Shown here: positions 56,159 through 64,000 of the stretch, one piece after another
How the letters are laid out: each line of letters opens with the position of its first letter
How positions within the stretch are numbered: the stretch's first letter is position 1
Assembly: GCA_002310055.1 (NCBI GenBank)
Contig: DBXS01000031.1
Span: 97,541-161,540, forward strand
Origin: Clostridiales bacterium UBA1206
GTDB taxonomy: Bacteria; Bacillota; Clostridia; Oscillospirales; CAG-382
Length of the DNA: 64,000 nt
Reading direction: 5' to 3'
The notes under the pieces: generated by a model
Seen by the model: only the letters and a program-made list of their open reading frames with translations
The model's database searches: none
What the model was told of the DNA's origin: nothing
Translations under genes and position numbers: made by a program

Positions 56159-56187
56159 TTGCTTTTTTTATTGCTTTGCTGTATTAT
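56159..56187 (+). promoter_or_regulatory. candidate promoter for the ABC/DUF1854 cluster
   Basis: TTGCTT (56159-56164), 17-base spacer, TATTAT (56182-56187), in AT-rich DNA; the rest of 56190-56270 turns GC-rich (GTCGCCGGCGCCGC) and holds nothing clear. Confidence 0.5.
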
Positions 56188-56271
56188 TATGTACAATAGT
56201 ATAAGAATGCCGTTTTTTACCGGCCGACTGTCGCCGGCGCCGCTTACGGCGCGCGCGACGTGATTAGTTTT

Positions 56272-58551
56272 ATGATAGCCTTAAAGAAATTCTCCCCTTC
56301 CGTTGTCGCCTTTTTCGGCGAAAAAGGCATTGCCGCTGACGAATGTCTTATGAGCTGCGAAAGCGACCTGGGGACCGACGGCGTGAGCAAAAACGTATAC
56401 GCCGTAATCACAAAAGAAAAAATAGCAGTCGCCGAAGGCTTTATAGGTTTTGAAGGCAAAGCCAAGGCGAGCGCGAGGACCGAGATATTCACCTGCACCG
56501 CGTACCGAGAATTTCTGCTTGAAAAGTGCGAGGACGTAAGAGTAGAGCTATTCATTTCGGGCGGGCGCGCGGTCTGCGAATACGAAGGCGAGACCGCCGA
56601 GATCGCCCGCTTCACCTTCTCCTGCCGCCACGACGTCAATATCCTTTGCGATATCGCCAATCAGCTCAAAAAGGACGGCAAGATAGACGAAGAAAAGCTT
56701 AAGCACGAAAACGAGGACGAGCATTTTTGCCCCAAGTGCCACCGCAGATATCCCGACCAGGACCGCAAGATCTGCCCCAAGTGTATGGAAAAGGCCAAGC
56801 TCGTAAAGCGCTTGCTCAAGATGTTCGTGAGGTATAAGTATTACATTATGCTCATACTGCTCACGTTCGCGCTCGTCGCGGGGCTCAGGGTCATAACGCC
56901 ATACGTTTCGAACAAGATGTTCATAAGCGACGTGCTCACCCCGGGCGGAAGCATGTACGGCGAAATAGGCAAGATACTGCTTATGATAGTGGGCGTGCGG
57001 CTTATATCGCTGCTCATTTCCATAGTGAACGGCATCATTTCGGCAAAAGTCGCCGCGGACGTGGTGTACGACTTAAAAAAGACCATATTCAACACCATAG
57101 GCGGCCTTTCGATGCGGTTCTTTTCCAACCGTCAGACCGGCGGACTTATGACGCAGATCAACTCCGACGCCACCGAGATCTACTGGTTCTTCTGCGACGG
57201 GTTCCCCTACCTGCTCACCAACATGGTACAGCTCCTGGTGGTGCTCGCCGTGATGCTGACGATGGATCCGCTGCTCACGCTTTTCACATTCATAACCATA
57301 CCCGTGTTCTTTTTCACTTTCAAGATCACGTTCACCCTGTTCGAAAAGCTGCACGCAAGGGCGTATTCCAAGCGCCGCGCATACAATTCGCTCATCTCCG
57401 ACGTGCTCAACGGTATGAGAGTGGTAAAATCCTTCTCACGCGAGGAGGAAGAGATGGGGCGTTTTCAGAAACGTTCCAAGGCGCAGGCAGACGCGCAGGA
57501 AAAGATAGGCGTCACCGCCAGCAAGACTTTCCGCACCATCGGCTTTATAATGAAGCTGGGTTCGTTCGTGGTCTGGGGTGTGGGCGGCTGGCAGATAATC
57601 CAGCATACCGGCGGTATGGACTACGGCAGGCTCGCCACTTTCGTGGCGTACGTGGCGATGATATACGACCCGCTCGATTTCTTCGCCGACATTTCCAACT
57701 GGTGGTCCGAATGCCTAAACGCGCTGCAGCGTCTGTTTGAGATAAACGATTCCATACCCGAGATAAAAGAAGCCGAAAATCCCGTAGACGCCGACGTGAA
57801 GGGCGACGTGGAGTTCGACGACGTGGTGTTTTCGTACGAGGAAAACCGCACGGTCATCGACCACGTTTCGTTCAAGGTGCCCGCGGGTTCGACGCTGGGC
57901 ATAGTGGGTCACACCGGCGCCGGAAAATCCACGCTTGCCAACCTGCTCACGCGGCTGTACGACCCCAACGAGGGCAGCATAAAGATCGACGGCGTGAATC
58001 TGAAGGATTATTCGTTCGACACGCTGCGTCGTTCCGTAGCCATAGTATCGCAGGAAACTTATCTGTTCCGCGGCACCATAATGGAAAACATCCGCTACGC
58101 GCGGCCCGACGCCACCAACGAAGAGATAATCAACGCGGCGAAGATCGCTTCGGCGCACGAATTCATAATAAAATATCCCGACGCGTACGAGACCGTGATA
58201 GGTTTCGGCGGCAAGGAGCTTTCAGGCGGCGAAAAGCAGCGTGTTTCGATAGCGCGCGCGGTGCTGAAAAACCCCGCCATACTCATACTCGACGAAGCGA
58301 CCGCCGCGATGGACACGCAGACCGAGCGTTCGATTCAGGAAGCGCTTGAGAAGCTGACCAAGGACCGCACGACGATAATCATAGCGCACCGGCTTTCGAC
58401 GTTACGCGAAGCGGACAAGCTCATAGTGCTTGACAAAGGAAAAATGCCCGAGGAAGGCACGGCGCAGGAGCTTTTGAAGAAGAAGGGCAAGTATTACGAG
58501 CTGTACAAAATGCAGCTCGAGGCCCTTAAGACCATAGGTATTGAGGAATAA
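56272..58551 (+). CDS. half-size ABC exporter with N-terminal domain and zinc ribbon
   Basis: 759 residues from ATG 56272; GTG 56260 is an alternative and neither has a clear ribosome binding site. Residues about 1-155 form a soluble domain of unknown type, then a zinc ribbon CPKC...CPKC (about 156-177), six transmembrane helices (about 190-480), and an ABC domain with GHTGAGKST, a Q-loop IVSQETYLF, signature LSGGEKQR and LDEATAAMD. It should export a lipid or drug-like substrate. It and the second exporter, 3' of a DUF1854 gene, are probably the two halves of a heterodimer. Confidence 0.88.
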   Translation: MIALKKFSPSVVAFFGEKGIAADECLMSCESDLGTDGVSKNVYAVITKEKIAVAEGFIGFEGKAKASARTEIFTCTAYREFLLEKCEDVRVELFISGGRAVCEYEGETAEIARFTFSCRHDVNILCDIANQLKKDGKIDEEKLKHENEDEHFCPKCHRRYPDQDRKICPKCMEKAKLVKRLLKMFVRYKYYIMLILLTFALVAGLRVITPYVSNKMFISDVLTPGGSMYGEIGKILLMIVGVRLISLLISIVNGIISAKVAADVVYDLKKTIFNTIGGLSMRFFSNRQTGGLMTQINSDATEIYWFFCDGFPYLLTNMVQLLVVLAVMLTMDPLLTLFTFITIPVFFFTFKITFTLFEKLHARAYSKRRAYNSLISDVLNGMRVVKSFSREEEEMGRFQKRSKAQADAQEKIGVTASKTFRTIGFIMKLGSFVVWGVGGWQIIQHTGGMDYGRLATFVAYVAMIYDPLDFFADISNWWSECLNALQRLFEINDSIPEIKEAENPVDADVKGDVEFDDVVFSYEENRTVIDHVSFKVPAGSTLGIVGHTGAGKSTLANLLTRLYDPNEGSIKIDGVNLKDYSFDTLRRSVAIVSQETYLFRGTIMENIRYARPDATNEEIINAAKIASAHEFIIKYPDAYETVIGFGGKELSGGEKQRVSIARAVLKNPAILILDEATAAMDTQTERSIQEALEKLTKDRTTIIIAHRLSTLREADKLIVLDKGKMPEEGTAQELLKKKGKYYELYKMQLEALKTIGIEE

Positions 58552-58556
58552 GCGAT

Positions 58557-59129
58557 ATGGAACACAAGAACGATTTTTTGAATATTGTAAAGATCGAATA
58601 CCTTACCCCCGAAAACGCGAAGTTTTCCGAGACCGCCAACGGGTTCCCCAGACTGGAGGCGTTCATACCCAAGGTGAAAAAGGACGACCTTGAAGAAAAC
58701 TCCGGCGACGATACGCCCGTGTGGCAGGATCTGGGCAGGGTGTTCTTCCACCGCGCGTTCCCCTACGACAGCGCCGAAAATTTCATTTCGGTCACCGATA
58801 AGGAAGGCAACGAATACGGGCTGATACGCTCGCTTTCGGAATTCGACGGCGCGGGGCGCGAGATCATAGAGCGCGAGCTCAAACGCAAATACTACACTCC
58901 GGTCATAACAAAAATAAAATCCGTCAAAGAGCGGTTCGGGTATTCCTACTGGGAGGTCGAGACCGAAAGCGGGAGCGCCTCGTTCGCCATGCACGACACG
59001 TTCCGCAACACCGCGAAGATATCCGAAGAGCGCGTTGTGCTCACCGACGTCGACGGGAACAGATACGAAATAAAGGACGTTTTTGCGCTCGACCGCAAAA
59101 GCTACCGCAAGATAGAGCTTTATCTCTGA
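58557..59129 (+). CDS. DUF1854 family protein
   Basis: 190 residues. The central block WQDLGRVFFHRAFPYDSAENFISVTDKEGNEYGLIRSL and REIIERELKRKYYTPVITKIKSVKERFGYSYWEVET matches DUF1854 as I know it from proteobacterial loci, where it sits next to ABC transporters named after cyanophycin metabolism. No cyanophycin synthetase is in this window. No signal peptide or membrane segment, so cytoplasmic. It lies between the two exporters with spacings of 5 and 10 bases, and its product may bind the exporters' cytoplasmic parts. Confidence 0.82.
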   Translation: MEHKNDFLNIVKIEYLTPENAKFSETANGFPRLEAFIPKVKKDDLEENSGDDTPVWQDLGRVFFHRAFPYDSAENFISVTDKEGNEYGLIRSLSEFDGAGREIIERELKRKYYTPVITKIKSVKERFGYSYWEVETESGSASFAMHDTFRNTAKISEERVVLTDVDGNRYEIKDVFALDRKSYRKIELYL

Positions 59130-59139
59130 AGGAATTCAT

Positions 59140-61338
59140 ATGTTACCGAGATTAAAGATCGATACTCATTATTACGACGACGCCATACGCCGCGCGGCCG
59201 AAGCGTTCGGCGCCGAGCCGCTGTTCGGGTTCAGGTTCGACCTGGACCGCGACAACGTCCCCTGCGCGGGGTACGGGTACGCAAACGCCGAAAAGGTGTG
59301 CGTATGCCGCGGCGAAGACGTCTTCACCGCCGAAACGGCGCGGATGGACGACATCGAATACGTACAGTATATCGGCTGCGCCGCGATAGAATACACGTTC
59401 GACGGCGAAAGGTACGAGCTTTGCAGGTCGGATATGAAAAACGCCGTGGCGCTGCAGAACACCGTGAAGCGCCTGCGTTCGCTGCGCGAGGGCAAGGATA
59501 TAGGTCATATAAGCGAAAACGAGGACGAGACCGCCTGCCCGGTGTGCGGGACTCCGTACCGCGCGGGCTCTAAGATATGCCCCAACTGCGCCGACCGCAA
59601 AAAGCTGCTCACGCGGCTGCTCCCCGTGGCGAAGCCGCACGCGGTCCCTCTGCTGATAAGTCTGGTGCTGTATTTCGCGGGGGTCGGCTTAAGCATTTAC
59701 AACGGTATGATCAACCGCACGCTGGTCGACGACTATCTGCACACCGACACGCCGAAACAGGAAGGTTTCTGGTGGGTGATAGCCGTGATGGTGGGAGTGG
59801 CGCTGTTTTCGGCGCTGCTGCCGATGGTGCGCGGCATTATATTTGCAAAAGTGGGCAACCGCATAACGGTCAAGCTGCGCCGTGACGTTTACGAAAAGGT
59901 CCAGGCGATGTCGCTTTCGGGCATCAGCCGCCGCACCGCGGGCGAGATAATCACCCGCGTCACCTCGGATACCGACGTGATGCGCGAATTCCTCGTTTCG
60001 ATACTCCCCGACGTGCTGCGGATTTCGCTGACTTTCATAGGCATAAGCATAGCGATGTTCATAATCAACTGGAAGCTTACGCTGATGATACTCGTTCCGG
60101 TCCCTCTGATAATACTTATGTTCTATTTCCTCAGAGGTTTTATGAATTCCATCTACCACCGGCAGTGGCACGCCGAGGAGGCGGTCAATTCCCTGCTGCA
60201 CGACGTGTTTTCGGGGATACGCGTGGTAAAGGTGTTCGGCACCGAAAAATACGAAAACGAACGCTTTGACAAAGCGGCGCGCAGGGTGCGCGACATTTCG
60301 AAAAAGAACGAAGTCACTTGGAACAAGATAATGCCGTTCGCCGAATTCCTGCTTGGCATAGGCGAATACGCGATCCTGTTCTTCGTGGGTTCCGCCATAA
60401 TCGCCGGCACTTCATCGCTTGGCGAGCTCACGCAGTTTTTGACGTATGTCGGACTCATCTACGGACCGCTCAGACAGGCGGCGTTCCTGCCCAGGCGCTT
60501 TGCAAGAGCGATGACTTCCGCCGCAAAGGTCTTTGAACTTATAGACGAAGAACCCGACGTCGCTAACGGCGAAAACGCGGTGGATCGCGAAATAACCGGC
60601 AACATACATTTTGAAAAGGTGTATTTCGGCTACAACAACTACGAAGACGTGCTCAAAAACATAACGCTGGATATAAACAAAGGCGAAATGGCGGGCATTG
60701 TCGGCCGCAGCGGCGTGGGAAAATCCACAATGATAAACCTCGTCATGCGTCTGTACGACGTACGCAGCGGCAGCATAACCGTGGACGGCGTGGACCTGCG
60801 CGATTACGACCAGCACTGTCTGCGTTCGCAGATAGGCGTGGTGCTGCAGGAAACGTATCTGTTCAGGGGCACGATATATTCCAACATAGCGTACGCGCGC
60901 CCCGGCTGCACGAGCGACGACGTCATACGCGCCGCCAAGCTCGCCAACGCGCACGAATTCATAATGCGTCTGCCCGACGCCTACAACACGCTGGTCGGCG
61001 AACGCGGTCAGACTCTTTCGGGCGGGGAGCGCCAGCGCATAGCGATAGCGCGCGCGATACTGCGCGACCCTAAGATACTTATACTGGACGAAGCGACGGC
61101 TTCGCTCGATACCAAGACCGAAAAGCTCATACAGGACGCGCTTGAAAAGCTCATTTCAGGCAGGACGACAATAGCCATAGCGCACCGTCTTTCGACGCTG
61201 CGAAACGCGACCAAGCTCGTGGTGCTCGAAAAGGGCGAGATAGAAGAAACAGGCACGCACGAAGAGCTTATACTCAACAAAAAACGTTATTACAAACTCG
61301 TCATGGCGCAAAGGCAGATGTCGAAACTGAAGAAATGA
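59140..61338 (+). CDS. half-size ABC exporter with N-terminal domain and zinc ribbon (partner)
   Basis: 732 residues. Residues about 1-130 are a soluble domain distantly similar in layout to the one in the upstream exporter, followed by a zinc ribbon CPVC...CPNC (about 131-148), six transmembrane helices, and an ABC domain with GRSGVGKST, VVLQETYLF, signature LSGGERQR and LDEATASLD. Both ribbons come just before the first membrane helix. GAAGGAATTC precedes ATG 59140. Substrate not identifiable. Confidence 0.88.
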   Translation: MLPRLKIDTHYYDDAIRRAAEAFGAEPLFGFRFDLDRDNVPCAGYGYANAEKVCVCRGEDVFTAETARMDDIEYVQYIGCAAIEYTFDGERYELCRSDMKNAVALQNTVKRLRSLREGKDIGHISENEDETACPVCGTPYRAGSKICPNCADRKKLLTRLLPVAKPHAVPLLISLVLYFAGVGLSIYNGMINRTLVDDYLHTDTPKQEGFWWVIAVMVGVALFSALLPMVRGIIFAKVGNRITVKLRRDVYEKVQAMSLSGISRRTAGEIITRVTSDTDVMREFLVSILPDVLRISLTFIGISIAMFIINWKLTLMILVPVPLIILMFYFLRGFMNSIYHRQWHAEEAVNSLLHDVFSGIRVVKVFGTEKYENERFDKAARRVRDISKKNEVTWNKIMPFAEFLLGIGEYAILFFVGSAIIAGTSSLGELTQFLTYVGLIYGPLRQAAFLPRRFARAMTSAAKVFELIDEEPDVANGENAVDREITGNIHFEKVYFGYNNYEDVLKNITLDINKGEMAGIVGRSGVGKSTMINLVMRLYDVRSGSITVDGVDLRDYDQHCLRSQIGVVLQETYLFRGTIYSNIAYARPGCTSDDVIRAAKLANAHEFIMRLPDAYNTLVGERGQTLSGGERQRIAIARAILRDPKILILDEATASLDTKTEKLIQDALEKLISGRTTIAIAHRLSTLRNATKLVVLEKGEIEETGTHEELILNKKRYYKLVMAQRQMSKLKK

Positions 61339-61381
61339 TCAGCTTTTTGCGCGCGCGCTGACGGCAGGAAGGAGACGGCGG

Positions 61382-62320
61382 ATGAATAAGATCACGTTAT
61401 CGATCGATATTCCAAAGGGCGAAGCGATAACCGTTTACGTCGACGGCAAACCGTGCGAAGCGCCGTCCTTTACGGTAAATTGCAAGTTCCGCCTGAGACT
61501 TGAGCAATACCGCCTGAGCGCGGTCGAGGGCAGCGAAAAAAAGAATTTTCTAATGATGCTGGCGATGCTTTTTGCCCGCGGAGGGCGGATAACGTACGGC
61601 AGCGAGGTTTCCACGCCCGACAGAGCAGTGTGGGAAGCCGAATGCGAAGCGCTCGCCGACGGCGAAATAAGAATATCGCTCGCAAGGCAAAACGACGGAA
61701 ACGTGCTTTTTGACGTGGTTTCGGATCAGGTGACGTTTTCCGATACCACGAGCGAACGCGTGGTCGGAAGCGAGGAAAAGCGCAGATGGCTCGGTTATAT
61801 TCTTCCGCTTGCCATCCCGATGTCGCTGTTTGCGATAGCGATGATAGTGCTCATATGGGTGGGTACGCAGGATTCCGAGCCGGGGTTCATGACGGATCTG
61901 ACAAGGATCATCTTCACGGTGCTTCCGGCTTTCGTCATAGTCTATATCTGGTTCATGACCTTAAAACCGCTTATCGCCGCCAAAAAGCCGTATGATGAAG
62001 AAAAACAAACGCGAAGATACGAGATTATGGCGACAGTCCTCAATATACTCGCGGCGATCTACGCCGCCGTCGCAGCCGCCATATTGCTGCTCCCCGCGAT
62101 ATGGAGCATAGACTGGTTCTTTATATCCCCTATGCCCTGCGCTTTAGTATTTATCATCGTAATTGCCATAGCCCAAAATATGAACGACAATGCCGGCTTT
62201 GAACGCGGCGGGGCGAAAGAAGCCGCCGAAAAGATGAAAAGAGCGATAAAGCGCGCCGTTATCGCTTTTGCGGCGGTGATAGTCTGCGAGCTGATAGGCG
62301 TCTTTGCTTTAGGAGGATAA
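61382..62320 (+). CDS. membrane protein of a tandem paralogous pair, copy 1
   Basis: 312 residues. An N-terminal soluble beta-rich domain of about 130 residues carries CKFRLRLEQYRLSA and VSTPDRAVWEAECEALADGEIRIS, followed by SERVVGSEEKRRWLGYILP and about four transmembrane helices (about 142-302). It shares these landmarks with the next gene, so the two arose by duplication. GGAAGGAGACGG precedes ATG 61382. No family recognised; it may be part of the ABC/DUF1854 system because it is 43 bases downstream. Confidence 0.75.
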   Translation: MNKITLSIDIPKGEAITVYVDGKPCEAPSFTVNCKFRLRLEQYRLSAVEGSEKKNFLMMLAMLFARGGRITYGSEVSTPDRAVWEAECEALADGEIRISLARQNDGNVLFDVVSDQVTFSDTTSERVVGSEEKRRWLGYILPLAIPMSLFAIAMIVLIWVGTQDSEPGFMTDLTRIIFTVLPAFVIVYIWFMTLKPLIAAKKPYDEEKQTRRYEIMATVLNILAAIYAAVAAAILLLPAIWSIDWFFISPMPCALVFIIVIAIAQNMNDNAGFERGGAKEAAEKMKRAIKRAVIAFAAVIVCELIGVFALGG

Positions 62321-62323
62321 ACC

Positions 62324-63289
62324 GTGCACAAGCTTACCATTATCAACGAACTGCCTTACGGCGAACATTTTACCGCTTATATCGACGGCAAGGTATGTAC
62401 CGGAGATGCTTTTGAAGCGCCCGACAAATTCATGCTGCGGCTGGAGCAATACCGCGTAAGCTCGGCGAATAACGGCGACGTTTCACCCGTGCGCAAGGTC
62501 CTTTCGGCGTTCAGTTTCGGCGGCAGATCGCAAAAAGGCGCAGCCGTATCAACGCCGGATAAAGCGGTGTGGGAAGCCGAATGCGAAACAGATCGCGACG
62601 GCGAGCTGACCGTTTCGCTTGCCATAAACAAAGAAGGTCAGGTACTTTTTAACGTCGCTTCCGATTCCGTAAAAATTTGCGAACCTAAAAGCGAACGCGT
62701 TGCGGAGCCGGGCGACAAGCGCAGATGGCTTGGAATGATGATACCGTTCGCGGTGATTTCGACAGTGTTCCTGTCGGTCATGTTCTTTTCCATGCTGCTG
62801 ACCGATACTTCGTCCGACACATATCCTTCGCACTCGTCGATCCTGCTGAAGGTGCTTTCGCTGATACCGGCGCTCATGATCGCATTTATATGGTACAAAG
62901 TGATCAAAGTGTACCGCATATCCGGCAAGCCAGCGAACGACGCGGAAGGAAGACGTGCTCGCAGATATAAGATAATGACCGTTGTGTTTTACGTCGAGTC
63001 CGCGCTCTTTTACGCCGTTGCCACGGCAATACTGTTGCTGCCGCTGATATGGGGGATAAATCGAATAATAGTAGCCGCTTTTCCATGCGTCGGGCTTGCG
63101 GTGTTCACAATGATATTATCGGGCTTTATAGAATCGATTGCGGAATATGAGACCGGCGGAGCAAAAGAAGCCGCGCAAAAACTAACCAAAGCAAAAATGC
63201 AAGTTTTTTACGCGCTGCTTACGGTCTTTGCGGCGCTGATAGCGCTTTTCGTAGCGAAGGGCGGAGAATCGGACGTTTTGAGTTTTTAA
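62324..63289 (+). CDS. membrane protein of a tandem paralogous pair, copy 2
   Basis: 321 residues starting at GTG 62324, with AGGAGG 7 bases upstream; no ATG is better placed. The same order as copy 1: KFMLRLEQYRVSS, VSTPDKAVWEAECETDRDGE, SERVAEPGDKRRWLG, then four helices. Roughly one third of aligned residues are identical by eye, so the duplication is old. It starts 3 bases after copy 1 ends. Confidence 0.75.
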   Translation: MHKLTIINELPYGEHFTAYIDGKVCTGDAFEAPDKFMLRLEQYRVSSANNGDVSPVRKVLSAFSFGGRSQKGAAVSTPDKAVWEAECETDRDGELTVSLAINKEGQVLFNVASDSVKICEPKSERVAEPGDKRRWLGMMIPFAVISTVFLSVMFFSMLLTDTSSDTYPSHSSILLKVLSLIPALMIAFIWYKVIKVYRISGKPANDAEGRRARRYKIMTVVFYVESALFYAVATAILLLPLIWGINRIIVAAFPCVGLAVFTMILSGFIESIAEYETGGAKEAAQKLTKAKMQVFYALLTVFAALIALFVAKGGESDVLSF

Positions 63290-63320
63290 GTATTTTGTTA
63301 TAGATTAAGGAGCATTTACC

Positions 63321-64000
63321 ATGAAAAACACGGAAAAAACAATGGATAAGATCGTCGCCCTGTGCAAAGGGCGCGGATTCATATTCGCCGGCAGCGAGAT
63401 CTACGGCGGACTTGCCAACACCTGGGACTACGGCCCTTTGGGCGTTGAGCTCAAGAATAACGTCAAGCGCGCGTGGTGGAAAAAGTTCGTGCAGGAAAAC
63501 CGCTACAACGTGGGGCTCGACGCCGCCATACTCATGAACCCGCAGACCTGGGTGGCTTCGGGACATCTGGGCGGGTTTTCCGACCCGCTTATGGACTGCC
63601 GCCAGTGCAAGGAGCGCTTCCGCGCCGACAAGCTCATAGAAGACTGGGCGGCGGAAAACGCATACACGCTCGAAAAGCCCATAGACGCGTTTTCGCAGGC
63701 GGAAATGAAGCAGTTCATAGACGATCACAATATCCCCTGCCCTTCCTGCGGTAAGCACGATTTTACCGATATAAGGCAGTTCAACCTTATGTTCAAGACC
63801 TTCCAGGGCGTTACAGAGGACGCGAAGAACACCGTGTATCTGCGCCCCGAGACCGCGCAGGGCATATTCGTAAACTTTGCCAACGTACAGCGCACCACGC
63901 GCCGCAAGCTGCCGTTCGGCATAGGGCAGATCGGCAAATCGTTCCGCAACGAGATCACGCCGGGCAACTTTATTTTCCGCGTGCGCGAATTCGAGCAGAT
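63321..64000 (+). CDS. glyQS: glycyl-tRNA synthetase (5' part)
   Basis: The start ATG 63321 follows AAGGAG; the frame runs off the right edge, so about 226 codons are visible of some 460. The visible product starts [20 protein letters not shown], with the class II motif blocks [29 protein letters not shown] and [16 protein letters not shown], as in dimeric eukaryote/archaea-type GlyRS. It charges tRNA-Gly. The 31 bases before it have no clear promoter, so it may be read through from the preceding genes. Confidence 0.94.
   Translation, partial: MKNTEKTMDKIVALCKGRGFIFAGSEIYGGLANTWDYGPLGVELKNNVKRAWWKKFVQENRYNVGLDAAILMNPQTWVASGHLGGFSDPLMDCRQCKERFRADKLIEDWAAENAYTLEKPIDAFSQAEMKQFIDDHNIPCPSCGKHDFTDIRQFNLMFKTFQGVTEDAKNTVYLRPETAQGIFVNFANVQRTTRRKLPFGIGQIGKSFRNEITPGNFIFRVREFEQ

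Noticed and set aside
56272..61338. Cyanophycin metabolism
   Set aside because: Only DUF1854 and ABC genes are present; no cyanophycin synthetase or cyanophycinase is in the window.

Overview
The window looks like a chromosomal segment of an anaerobic Clostridia-type Firmicute, probably an uncultured gut lineage. The evidence is an IreB-family protein, many Cys-lipoboxes, UppP, psd, indolepyruvate:ferredoxin oxidoreductase, DUF3899, dockerins, and strong TTGACA-N16/17-TATAAT promoters with AGGAG ribosome binding sites. The DNA is moderately GC-rich with heavy ATA use for Ile. I see no tRNA, rRNA, IS element, prophage or CRISPR array. The lineage is inference.

1-3050: 3' end of ireB, a small conserved protein, a PhnP-like metallo-hydrolase and two lipoproteins, closed by a terminator. 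3062-12600: maf, diverging from a catalytically dead NodB-like protein; an isomerase/nucleotidyltransferase pair; a minus-strand unit for cell-wall peptide scavenging (discoidin-dockerin protein, membrane protein, amidase, M55 aminopeptidase); and a divergent GH27 alpha-galactosidase / small zinc protein / serine acetyltransferase unit. 12600-25550: a phospholipid unit (flippase-like, psd, zinc-ribbon membrane protein), then two housekeeping units, yqeG-endoIV-like-sanA-prmA-ligA-ampS and uppP-ftsK-lipoprotein.

25550-34410 is a full oligopeptide ABC transporter operon (oppA-B-C-D-F plus DUF3899) in which four of five components carry large insertions. 34600-38330 holds two divergent units of beta-propeller-like and DUF4838-type proteins. 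38380-43490 holds iorAB, an ArsB/NhaD-type transporter and an rRNA methyltransferase. 43560-48580 is one unit: DUF4434-discoidin lipoprotein, PAP2, esterase, lgt, Gfo/Idh/MocA oxidoreductase.

48590-50740 is a low-GC insert with a secreted ricin-metzincin protease and a lipoprotein, bracketed by two near-identical copies of the same terminator. 50800-56080 has two dockerin proteins, a PHP-domain protein and a stand-alone adenylation-carrier fusion. 56160-63290 has two half-size ABC exporters with N-terminal zinc ribbons around a DUF1854 protein, then two paralogous membrane proteins. glyQS runs off the right edge.

The least explained systems are the enlarged Opp transporter, the zinc-ribbon ABC/DUF1854 cluster, and the terminator-bracketed protease island.
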